DNA of 64,000 bases. Source: Georgenia faecalis. GTDB taxonomy: Bacteria > Actinomycetota > Actinomycetes > Actinomycetales > Actinomycetaceae. Positions 1-7,298 of this stretch are shown piece after piece (the first letter of the stretch is position 1; each line of letters starts with the position of its first letter). Under the pieces are notes generated by a model. It saw only the letters and a list, made by a program, of their open reading frames with translations. It was not told where the DNA came from and made no database searches. Both the position numbers and the translations under genes were made by a program. The stretch is taken from positions 1,674,001-1,738,000 of the forward strand of contig NZ_CP033325.1 in the NCBI RefSeq assembly GCF_003710105.1, written 5' to 3'.

Positions 1-540
1 CGGACCGCCGGTGCTCGGGTTCGGCTCGACGACGCGGACCTGGTCGGGGGTGACGATCTCCGTGCCCGACACCGCGTAGGTGTAGGCGCCCTCCGCCGTG
101 GTGACGACGAGCTCGTCGCCGAGGACGAGCTCGTCGATGCGGGCGAGCGGGCGGGACCCGTCGGTGCGGTGGCCGGCGAGGGCGAAGTTGCCCTCCTCGC
201 CGGGCATCGCGGTCCACGGGAAGCGGCCCATGCCCTGGGTGTCGAGGACGTGGTCGGAGATGCCCTCCGTGATGGGCACGTCGTAGTCCGCACCCCAGCG
301 GGGTACCCGCAGCGAGGCGAACGTGACGCCCTCACCCGTGGGGCGCGCCGGGAGCGGGATGTCCGCGAGCGGGTCCGCGGCGGGCCACGCGACCGGGGCG
401 GCCGCGACCTTCTCCTGGGCCGTCACGCGTGCGGCGGCGTCCGTGACGCCGACGGCGACGCCGTCGGCGGAGCACGCCGACAGGGTGAGCGCCGCCGCGA
501 CCAGGGCGGGCCACAGCCGTCGCGGTCGGTCGGGCTGCAT
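1..540 (-). CDS. Class E/F-type sortase, C-terminus cut off by the window edge
   Basis: The frame is open from the ATG at 540 to base 1, giving 180 codons without a stop. The first residues include a short hydrophobic stretch ending in LTLSACS, which resembles a lipobox. The body carries sortase features: a GADYDVPI-like strand, VLDTQGMGRFPWT, and LAGHRT with the probable catalytic His. The catalytic Cys and Arg would lie beyond the window. A GAGGGGGA ribosome site precedes the ATG. Sortases join LPXTG proteins to the wall; two candidate substrates (at 9194 and 13968) lie within 18 kb. The subclass is inferred. Confidence 0.85.
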   Translation of the reverse strand, partial: MQPDRPRRLWPALVAAALTLSACSADGVAVGVTDAAARVTAQEKVAAAPVAWPAADPLADIPLPARPTGEGVTFASLRVPRWGADYDVPITEGISDHVLDTQGMGRFPWTAMPGEEGNFALAGHRTDGSRPLARIDELVLGDELVVTTAEGAYTYAVSGTEIVTPDQVRVVEPNPSTGGP

Positions 541-653
541 CGGTCCCCCTCGGGCCGTCGAGTAGTGCGTCGCCCCACCAGCATGGCCCCGCGTGTGTGG
601 CCGGCGCCACTGGGGGTGCGGCGCTAGCTACGCCCGCGGGGACGGCGAGGGCG

Positions 654-1847
654 TCACGAGACGTGGCCCCGGAGCAGTCGGCGCCAGTAGACGAGCGGCT
701 CGACGTACCGGTCGAACGCGAAGGTGGCCGCCCGCGGGCGGACGAGGTCGGGGTGGCGGGTCGTGGGCTCGGGCTCGCCGTCCCGGTCGAACTCGGCGAG
801 GAGGAGCCGGCGCCGCGAGGTCGTGACGGGGGCCACCGAGTAGCCGCTGTAGGAGCGCATGGCCCCGCCCGAGCGCCCCGCCGTGATGTTGTGCGCCACG
901 ACGGGGACCTGCTTGCGCAGCGCACCGCCGGACGGGAGGGCGTCCGCGGCGGCGACGTCGCCCAACCCCCACACGCTCGGGTACGCGGGGTGACGCAGCG
1001 TGCGCGGGTCGACGGCCATGAAGCCGCGGGTCCCGCGCCCGGCGAGGCCGCTGGCGGCGACCCAGTCCGGGGCGCGGTGCGGCGGGGTCAGGTGCAGGGC
1101 GTCGTAGCCCAGGTCCTCAAGGCGGTCCGCCGAGCGCACGCGGGCCACCTGGGCGGGCGCGTCGATGCTCTCGAGGTTCGTCCCGAGCCGGACCCGCACG
1201 CCGTACCGGTCCGCGGCCGCGCGCAGCTCACGGTCGGCGCGGTCCTCGTCGACGAGACGGGCCCCCTCGACGAGGAGCTCGATCTCGATGTCGCCGAGCA
1301 CCCCGGTCCGTGACCAGTGGTCCGCGGCCATGAACAGCGGTTTGAGGGCCACCGGGGCGCAGGGCACCTGCCACTGGGACAGGGTGAAGACCGCCCGCCC
1401 CCGCGTGAGGGCGGAGAGCATCGCCCAGGTCCGAGGGGCGAGGTCGACCTCGTAGTTCGTCGAGGCGGCGGGCGTGGAGACCGCCTCGCGGGACCCGGGG
1501 ACCGCCTCCCAGTCGATGCTCGATCCGGGGCAGACGACGAGGTCGTCGTAGGTCAGCGTGCCGATGCGTGCCAGGCGGACCCGGGAGCGGTCCGGCTCGA
1601 CCGCCGTCACCCGGTCGGTGTACCAGCGGCAGCCGGCGGGGATGACGGCCGCCTCGGGCCGCCGCAGCTCGTCGAGGGTGGCGAGCCCGGACCCGACGTA
1701 GGAGAGCATCGGGCGGTAGTGGTGGACCGTCGACGGCTCAATGATCGCGACGTCCCGGTAGCCGTCCCGGCGTAGCTTGGCCGCCAGGGAGATCCCGGCG
1801 TTGCCACCGCCGACGACGAGGACGTCGTGATGCGGACGGACGGTCAT
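654..1847 (-). CDS. FAD-dependent oxidoreductase, sulfide:quinone oxidoreductase-like
   Basis: The 397-residue protein begins with a Rossmann dinucleotide motif (VVGGGNAGIS, about residues 11-20) and has a second FAD site GLGDVAAAD near the C-terminus, the layout of SQR/NDH-2 flavoproteins. C163 in VPCAP matches the first redox Cys of SQR, but no Cys is present in the C-terminal third, where SQR has its partner Cys. It may therefore be a relative with a different electron donor rather than a true sulfide oxidase. The ATG at 1847 follows a GGGGGG ribosome site. A hairpin separates it from the deaminase gene upstream. Confidence 0.8.
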   Translation of the reverse strand: MTVRPHHDVLVVGGGNAGISLAAKLRRDGYRDVAIIEPSTVHHYRPMLSYVGSGLATLDELRRPEAAVIPAGCRWYTDRVTAVEPDRSRVRLARIGTLTYDDLVVCPGSSIDWEAVPGSREAVSTPAASTNYEVDLAPRTWAMLSALTRGRAVFTLSQWQVPCAPVALKPLFMAADHWSRTGVLGDIEIELLVEGARLVDEDRADRELRAAADRYGVRVRLGTNLESIDAPAQVARVRSADRLEDLGYDALHLTPPHRAPDWVAASGLAGRGTRGFMAVDPRTLRHPAYPSVWGLGDVAAADALPSGGALRKQVPVVAHNITAGRSGGAMRSYSGYSVAPVTTSRRRLLLAEFDRDGEPEPTTRHPDLVRPRAATFAFDRYVEPLVYWRRLLRGHVS

Positions 1848-1911
1848 GCGAGCCCCCCGGTGGCCGTGGTGCGTCCACGGTACGGGCGGGCCCGGGGAGG
1901 CGCGCGGCGGT

Positions 1912-1943
1912 GCCGTGCTCGCGGGGGTCGCCGCGAGCACGGC
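1912..1943 (-). terminator. Hairpin terminator after the deaminase gene
   Basis: A perfect 13-bp stem (GCCGTGCTCGCGG and its complement) with a 6-nt loop lies between the deaminase stop at 1988 and the next start at 1847 on the same strand. It has no clear T-run, which is common for terminators of GC-rich actinomycetes. Confidence 0.6.
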
Positions 1944-1987
1944 CGGCACTCTCCGCGGGGCGAAGCGTCCTGCCTGAGGCGGAGCGC

Positions 1988-3007
1988 TCAGCCCGCGTAC
2001 GCCGCGATCTCGGCGAGGTACTGCTCGCGCTCGCGCCCGCTGAGCCAGGCCACCTCGAAGGAGTTCCGGGCGAGGCGGACGAGCTGGTCGCGGTCGAGGT
2101 CGGCATCGGCGGCGAGGCGCTCGTAGTTCTCGGCGACGTAGGCGCCGAAGTACGCCGGGTCGTCGGAGTTGATCGTGACGGGGATGCCGGCGTCGAGCAG
2201 GGCGACGATCTCGGGGCCCTTCATGCCGTCGACGACCCAGCCGTTGGACACGGGGCAGCACGTGAGCCCCAGGCCGCGCTCCTTGATCGCCTCGACCAGC
2301 TCGGGGCGCTCGACGGCGTTGGAGCCGTGGTCGATCCGGTCCACCCGGATGTCCTCGACGGCCTGGCGGATGTGCTCGTGGGTGCCCTCCTGGTCGATGT
2401 CGCAGTGCATTGTCAGCAGGTAGCCCTCGGCGCGGGCCCGGGCGAACACCTCGGCGAACTTGGCCGGCGGGTTGCCGCGCTCGTCGGAGTCGAGGCCGAC
2501 CCCGAGGATCCAGTCGCGGTAGGGGAGGGACTCCATGAGGGTGCTCATCGCGTGCTCGGCGGTGAAGTCGCGCAGGAAGCACAGGATGAGCTCGCCGTGG
2601 ATGCCGAGGTCGCGGCGCGCGTCGACGAGGGCGCGGCGCAGGCCGCCGATGATCGTCGGGAAGGGCACGCCCCGCGAGGTGTGCGCCTGCGGGTCGAAGA
2701 AGATCTCCGCGTAGCGCACGTTCTGCCCGGCCGCCTTGATGAGGTAGGCCATCGCGAGGTCGTAGAAGTCGTCCGCGGTGACGAGCACCCGCATGGAGTC
2801 GTAGTAGACGGTGAGGAACGAGGAGAGGGAGTCGAAGTCGTAGGAGGCGCGGACCTCCTCGGCGGTGGCGTGCTCGAGCGCGATGCCGTTGCGCCGCGCG
2901 AGCGCGAACTTCAGCTCGGGCTCGAGGGTGCCCTCGATGTGCAGGTGCAGCTCGGCCTTGGGCAGGCCGGCGATGAACTCGCGCAGGTCGGTCGTCGTGC
3001 TGGTCAC
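1988..3007 (-). CDS. Adenosine/adenine deaminase family protein
   Basis: The 339-residue protein matches the metal-dependent adenosine/adenine deaminase family: HLHIEGTLEPE (H21, H23), IDHG (H227), CCPVSN and INSDDPAYF (D282). INSDDPAYF resembles adenine deaminases more than adenosine deaminases. The motif normally HAGE (His ligand plus catalytic Glu) reads HCDIDQE from H201, so the Glu at +3 is absent and the nearest Glu is E207. Substrate is therefore uncertain: adenine, adenosine or another aminopurine. The GTG at 3007 is preceded by GAGGGAG, which decides the start over an upstream ATG. Confidence 0.85.
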   Translation of the reverse strand: MTSTTTDLREFIAGLPKAELHLHIEGTLEPELKFALARRNGIALEHATAEEVRASYDFDSLSSFLTVYYDSMRVLVTADDFYDLAMAYLIKAAGQNVRYAEIFFDPQAHTSRGVPFPTIIGGLRRALVDARRDLGIHGELILCFLRDFTAEHAMSTLMESLPYRDWILGVGLDSDERGNPPAKFAEVFARARAEGYLLTMHCDIDQEGTHEHIRQAVEDIRVDRIDHGSNAVERPELVEAIKERGLGLTCCPVSNGWVVDGMKGPEIVALLDAGIPVTINSDDPAYFGAYVAENYERLAADADLDRDQLVRLARNSFEVAWLSGREREQYLAEIAAYAG

Positions 3008-3107
3008 TCGTCGTGCTCCCTCGGTCCGGACGTCCGGCGCGGGGCCGGCCGCCGGCGAGGTTATCGCCCGCCGGGGTCGCCGCACCGCCCTGTCTCGCCG
3101 ACCGGGC

Positions 3108-3812
3108 TCAGGCCCGGGACGTCCAGTGCCGCGCCACCGCGTCGGCCTCCGAGGGACCGAGGGTGTCGGTCAGCGGCGCGTCCGCGTGCGTCGCGCGCAG
3201 GCCGTCGGTGAACAGGGTGAGGTAGCGCCGGTACGCCCGGGGGCTGGTGGGGGCGGCATGCACGGCCAGCTCGCTCACCATGAAGAAGAGCATGGAGAAG
3301 TCCTGCACGGTGATCTCGGGGCGCACCGACCCCTCTTCCTGCGCCCGGGCGAGAAGGTCGGCGAGGTAGGGGGCGATCCGCTGGGCCGCCTCGTCGAGCG
3401 CGGGCGTGAGCTCGCGCGGCCCGAGGGCCACGTCCCGCAGCCCGAGGTTGGCGGCCAGCAGGTCGGCAGCGTGCCGGATGAGGAGCATGAGCCCGTCCCA
3501 GGCGGGCGTGGTGGCGGCCGCCTCGTCGGCGACGTCGAGCAGCCGGGTGAGCGGCTCCTGGAGCGCCTCGTGGACGAGCGTGGTCTTGTCGGGGAACCGC
3601 CGGTACACGGTGCCGACGCCGACGCCGGCGTGCCGGGCGATGTCGTTGAGGCCGGCGCCCAGGCCGTGGGCCGCGAAGACCTCCTGCGCGGCGCGGATGA
3701 TGCGCACGCGGTTCTCCTCGGCGTCCCGGCGCAGGGGCCGGCCCGGCGGCTCCTCGTGCCGGTCGGTCCCGTCGTGCCGGTCGGTCCCGTCGTGCCGGTC
3801 GGTCCCGCTCAT
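3108..3812 (-). CDS. TetR-family transcriptional repressor
   Basis: The 234-residue protein has an N-terminal TetR helix-turn-helix (about residues 33-75, with GLNDIARHAGVGVGTVYRRF) and a helical ligand domain. An odd N-terminal tail repeats GTDRHD three times, encoded by a near-perfect tandem DNA repeat. The start is the ATG at 3812, which opens MSGTDRHD. The gene is divergent from the MMPL exporter with palindromes between them, so it probably represses the exporter and itself. Ligand unknown. Confidence 0.88.
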   Translation of the reverse strand: MSGTDRHDGTDRHDGTDRHEEPPGRPLRRDAEENRVRIIRAAQEVFAAHGLGAGLNDIARHAGVGVGTVYRRFPDKTTLVHEALQEPLTRLLDVADEAAATTPAWDGLMLLIRHAADLLAANLGLRDVALGPRELTPALDEAAQRIAPYLADLLARAQEEGSVRPEITVQDFSMLFFMVSELAVHAAPTSPRAYRRYLTLFTDGLRATHADAPLTDTLGPSEADAVARHWTSRA

Positions 3813-3832
3813 GTGGCGCAGCCTACGCGTAT

Positions 3833-3863
3833 GCGGATGCAACGTATCCGCTTACCGCGGTAA
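3833..3863. promoter_or_regulatory. Candidate TetR operator between repressor and exporter genes
   Basis: Two adjacent palindromes sit in the divergent promoter: GCGGAT-N7-ATCCGC (3833-3851) and the perfect 12-mer TTACCGCGGTAA (3852-3863). Their place between tetR and the MMPL gene suggests binding sites for the neighbouring repressor. Binding is inferred. Confidence 0.6.
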
Positions 3864-3944
3864 CGTGAGCCGTCGAACTCCTCGTTCGACGCCCCCACCG
3901 CGCGCGTGGCTCGCGCGCCCGGCTGTCCGCTCTTGGGAGACCTC

Positions 3945-6479
3945 ATGGCAGAACTGCTCTACCGGCTCGGACGGTTCTCCGCGCGCCGGGCCTGGATCGT
4001 CGTCACCGCGTGGCTCGTCGCGCTCGTCGCGTCCGGCGGCGCCTTCGTGGCATTCGGCGGCACCCTCAGCACCGCGATCGACATCCCGGGGACGCCGACG
4101 GCGCAGGTGACGGAGCGTCTGCAGGAACAGTTCCCCGAGGCCTCGGGCGGGTCGGGCACCGTCGTCCTCCACACCGAGGACGGCAAGGAGTTCACGGCGG
4201 AGCAGCAGACCGCGCTCGCCGACGTCTTCGAGAAGGTGGGCGAGGTCGACGGCGTCACCGCCGTCGTCAACCCGTTCGAGGTCCAGGCCCAGCTCGCCGA
4301 TCAGGAGGCGCAGATCGCCGAGGGCCGCGAGCAGATCGAGGCGGGCCGCGCCCAGATCGAGGCCGGCTGGCGCCAGCTCGACGCCGCCCAGGCCGAGCTC
4401 GACACCGCCCAGGAGCAGCTCGACGCCGCCGTCGCGCAGGCCGAGGCCGCCGGGATGATCGAGCAGGCCCGGCCGCAGCTCGACGCCCAGCAGGCCCAGC
4501 TCGACGCCGCCCGTGGCCAGCTCGACGCCCAGACCACCGAGCTCGAGGCCGCCACGGCCGAGCTCGAAACAGGCAGCGACGAGCTCGAGCTCGGCGCCAG
4601 CCAGCTCCGGCTGGCGAGCGACCTGCGCACCGTCTCCCAGGACGGCTCGGCCGCCACGGCCGTCGTCCAGTTCGAGGACTCCCTCTACGAGGTCCCCGCC
4701 GAGACCAAGGAGGAGGTCGCGGCGGTCTTCGCGGACAACCCCGTCGACGGCGTCGAGGCCGACCTCACCGCGGAGCTCACCCAGACCATCACCAACATCG
4801 CAGGCGTCGCGGAGATCGTCGGCATCGTCGTCGCCGCCGCCGTCCTCATCGTCATGCTCGGCACGCTCATCGCGGCGGGGCTGCCCATCATCTCCGCGTT
4901 CGTCGGCATCGGCGTCGCCGCCCTGGGGACCATGGCCCTGTCCGGGACCGTCGACATGATCAGCGTGACGCCGATCCTCGGCCTCATGCTCGGCCTCGCC
5001 GTCGGCATCGACTACTCCCTGTTCATCCTCAACCGCCACCGCCGCCAGCTGCGCGAGGGCCTGGAGCTCCACGAGTCGATCGGGCTCGCCACCGGCACGT
5101 CCGGCAACGCCGTCGTCTTCGCCGGGCTCACCGTCCTCATCGCCCTGCTCGCCCTCAACATCACGGGCATCGACTTCCTCGGGCTCATGGGCACGGTCGC
5201 CGCCGCCTGCGTCGCCATCGCGGTGCTCGTCGCCGTCACGCTCACCCCCGCCCTCCTCGGCCTCGCCGGGCAGCGTGTGCTCCCACGCAAGCACCGCGGC
5301 GCGAGGGGCGCCGCCCGGCCCGCTCCGGCCCGGCGCGAGATGTCCACCGGCGGCGCCATCGGCACGCTGCTCGCCGGCGTCGTCGCGCTGGCGGTCATCG
5401 CCATCCCCGCCCTCGACATGCGCCTCGGCCTGCCCGACGGGTCCGCCGAGCCGGTGGACTCCACGCAGTACCGGGCGTACAAGGTGGTCGAGGAGCAGTT
5501 CGGGGCCGGCCAGAACGGCCCGCTGCTCGTCGTCGCGGACCTGCCCGAGGGGCTGGACGAGGCCGAGGCCACCGGCGCCCAGGTCGAGATCGGCGAGGAG
5601 CTCTTCGCCCTCGCGGACGTCGTCGCGGTCGCGCCGATCGGCATGTCCGAGGACCGCTCGCTCGCCGCCTTCCAGGTGATCCCCGCCGAGGGCCCGAGCA
5701 GCGAGTCCACCGAGGAGCTCGTCCGCGAGCTGCGCGACCTCACGGTCCCCGACCAGCCGGACGTCACCCTCGGCGTCGCCGGCGCGGCGAGCGGCAACAT
5801 CGACATCTCGCAGAAGCTCGCCGACGCGATGCCCCTCTACCTCGGCGTCGTCATCGGCCTGTCGCTCATCATTCTCGTCGTCGTCTTCCGCTCGCTGCTC
5901 GTCCCGCTCATCGCCACCGGCGGGTTCGTCCTGTCGGTGTTCGCGGCCCTCGGTGGCGTGACGGCGATCTACCAGTGGGGCTGGCTGGGCGGGATCTTCG
6001 GCGTCCACGACCCGGGCCCGGTGCTGAGCTTCCTGCCGACGCTGCTCATCGGCATCCTCTTCGGGCTGGCCATGGACTACCAGCTGTTCCTCGTCTCCGG
6101 CATGCGGGAGGCGTACGTCCACGGCACGCCGGCACGCGAGGCCGTCCTCGAGGGCCGGCGGGCGGGCCGGGCGGTCGTCACCGCCGCCGCGATCATCATG
6201 TTCTCGGTGTTCGGCGGGTTCGTCTTCTCGCACATGGCGATGATCCGGCCGATCGGCTTCGGCCTGGCCTTCGGCGTGCTCGTCGACGCCTTCGTCGTCC
6301 GGATGCTCATCGTCCCCGCGGTCATGCACCTCGTGGGCGAGAAGGCGTGGTGGCTGCCGCGCTGGCTCGACCGGATCCTCCCGAACGTCGACGTCGAGGG
6401 GTCGGCGCTCGAGCGCCGGCACCCCAACGGCGAGACGGGTGGCGAGCCGGCCCGTGAGCGTGAGGTCGCGCCGGCCTAG
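3945..6479 (+). CDS. MMPL/RND-family membrane transporter
   Basis: The 844-residue protein has two MMPL units, each with a large external domain and a transmembrane bundle; the pore motifs GIDYSLFI and AMDYQLFL mark the two halves. The first external domain contains a long coiled coil (about residues 115-230) rich in repeated Q-I/L-(E/D)-A motifs, such as GREQIEAGRAQIEAG. MMPL proteins export lipids, drugs or other hydrophobic molecules using the proton gradient. The ATG at 3945 follows GGGAGA. A divergent TetR gene probably controls it. Substrate unknown. Confidence 0.9.
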   Translation: MAELLYRLGRFSARRAWIVVTAWLVALVASGGAFVAFGGTLSTAIDIPGTPTAQVTERLQEQFPEASGGSGTVVLHTEDGKEFTAEQQTALADVFEKVGEVDGVTAVVNPFEVQAQLADQEAQIAEGREQIEAGRAQIEAGWRQLDAAQAELDTAQEQLDAAVAQAEAAGMIEQARPQLDAQQAQLDAARGQLDAQTTELEAATAELETGSDELELGASQLRLASDLRTVSQDGSAATAVVQFEDSLYEVPAETKEEVAAVFADNPVDGVEADLTAELTQTITNIAGVAEIVGIVVAAAVLIVMLGTLIAAGLPIISAFVGIGVAALGTMALSGTVDMISVTPILGLMLGLAVGIDYSLFILNRHRRQLREGLELHESIGLATGTSGNAVVFAGLTVLIALLALNITGIDFLGLMGTVAAACVAIAVLVAVTLTPALLGLAGQRVLPRKHRGARGAARPAPARREMSTGGAIGTLLAGVVALAVIAIPALDMRLGLPDGSAEPVDSTQYRAYKVVEEQFGAGQNGPLLVVADLPEGLDEAEATGAQVEIGEELFALADVVAVAPIGMSEDRSLAAFQVIPAEGPSSESTEELVRELRDLTVPDQPDVTLGVAGAASGNIDISQKLADAMPLYLGVVIGLSLIILVVVFRSLLVPLIATGGFVLSVFAALGGVTAIYQWGWLGGIFGVHDPGPVLSFLPTLLIGILFGLAMDYQLFLVSGMREAYVHGTPAREAVLEGRRAGRAVVTAAAIIMFSVFGGFVFSHMAMIRPIGFGLAFGVLVDAFVVRMLIVPAVMHLVGEKAWWLPRWLDRILPNVDVEGSALERRHPNGETGGEPAREREVAPA

Positions 6480-6495
6480 TCAGCCCGCACGACGA

Positions 6496-6534
6496 CGCCG
6501 CAGCGCCCCGGACCTCGTCCGGGGCGCGGCGGCG
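6496..6534 (+). terminator. Strong hairpin terminator after the MMPL gene
   Basis: An 18-bp stem with a single mismatch and a 3-nt loop lies just after the transporter stop, its core being GCGCCCCGGAC-CTC-GTCCGGGGCGC. It is followed by GTTC rather than a T-tract. Confidence 0.75.
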
Positions 6535-6574
6535 TTCGGCGTACTGTTCGCCGAGCCACCAGAGGAGGGGCCGG

Positions 6575-7240
6575 ATGGGCGACGACGTCCTCGAGGACGA
6601 GCCGGCCGCGAGCGAGGCGGACCGGCTCCTCGACCGTGCCGTGGCGTTCGACCGGTTCAGCCCCGCGGGTCGCCGCTCGCTCCTCGCCGGGGGCGTGGCG
6701 CTTTTCGCCGTCGCCTTCCTCGGGCTCGCCCCGGCCCTGTGGCACCTCCTCGACACCACCGTCCTCCTCGGGGCTCCCGCCGTGCACCCGCCGCGCGCGG
6801 GGGAGGAGGCCGGGGCGTTCCCCGGCGTCTACACCGCGGCGTACCTCGTCTCGGTCGCCCCCGCCGTCGGCCTCGTCGCGCTTGTCTTCGGCCGCCTCAG
6901 CCGTCGGCCCGGGGCGCGGCTGCCGACGCCGGTCCTCCTCGCCGCCCTCGCCCTGGCGGTGGTCCAGCTCGCCTTCGTCGCCGCGGCCTGGGGCGACCAG
7001 TTCACCGGCCGGGCCCTGGCCGAGAGCCTCGTGTCCTCCGAGGTCAGCCTCTGGGGCCGCGAGCCCATCGAGCGCGGGTGGTACGTCGGGTACGCCGGCC
7101 TGTGCGCGATCGCCGCGGCGACGGCGTTCGCGGCGGGCCGGACCCCGCGGTGGCGACGGCTCGCGCTCCTCGGTGCGCTGCCGGCCGCCGTCGTCCTGCC
7201 GTGGTTCCTCCTCAGCGGGGCGTACGTCCTCGGCCTGTGA
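6575..7240 (+). CDS. Hypothetical integral membrane protein
   Basis: The 221-residue protein has an acidic soluble N-terminus (about 35 residues) followed by four predicted membrane segments, at about residues 36-58, 87-108, 120-142 and 168-220 (the last possibly two). No known family was recognised. The ATG at 6575 follows AGAGGAGGGG. It stands between two hairpins and so is probably a single-gene unit. Confidence 0.75.
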   Translation: MGDDVLEDEPAASEADRLLDRAVAFDRFSPAGRRSLLAGGVALFAVAFLGLAPALWHLLDTTVLLGAPAVHPPRAGEEAGAFPGVYTAAYLVSVAPAVGLVALVFGRLSRRPGARLPTPVLLAALALAVVQLAFVAAAWGDQFTGRALAESLVSSEVSLWGREPIERGWYVGYAGLCAIAAATAFAAGRTPRWRRLALLGALPAAVVLPWFLLSGAYVLGL

Positions 7241-7247
7241 CACACGG

Positions 7248-7290
7248 ACGCCCGCCGGGCTCGCACGGGGCGAGCGCGGCGGGCGGGCGT
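7248..7290. terminator. Bidirectional terminator between convergent genes
   Basis: An outer stem (ACGCCCGCC pairing with GGCGGGCGT) and an inner stem (GCTCGC pairing with GCGAGC, 5-nt loop) form a long hairpin between the stop of the membrane-protein gene and the stop of the amidase gene on the other strand. Confidence 0.65.
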
Positions 7291-7298
7291 GGCGCGGC

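Noticed and set aside
3852-6422. An 856-codon open frame opposite the MMPL gene
   Set aside because: It mirrors the GC-rich third positions of the transporter gene and is almost entirely charged low-complexity sequence with no domain.
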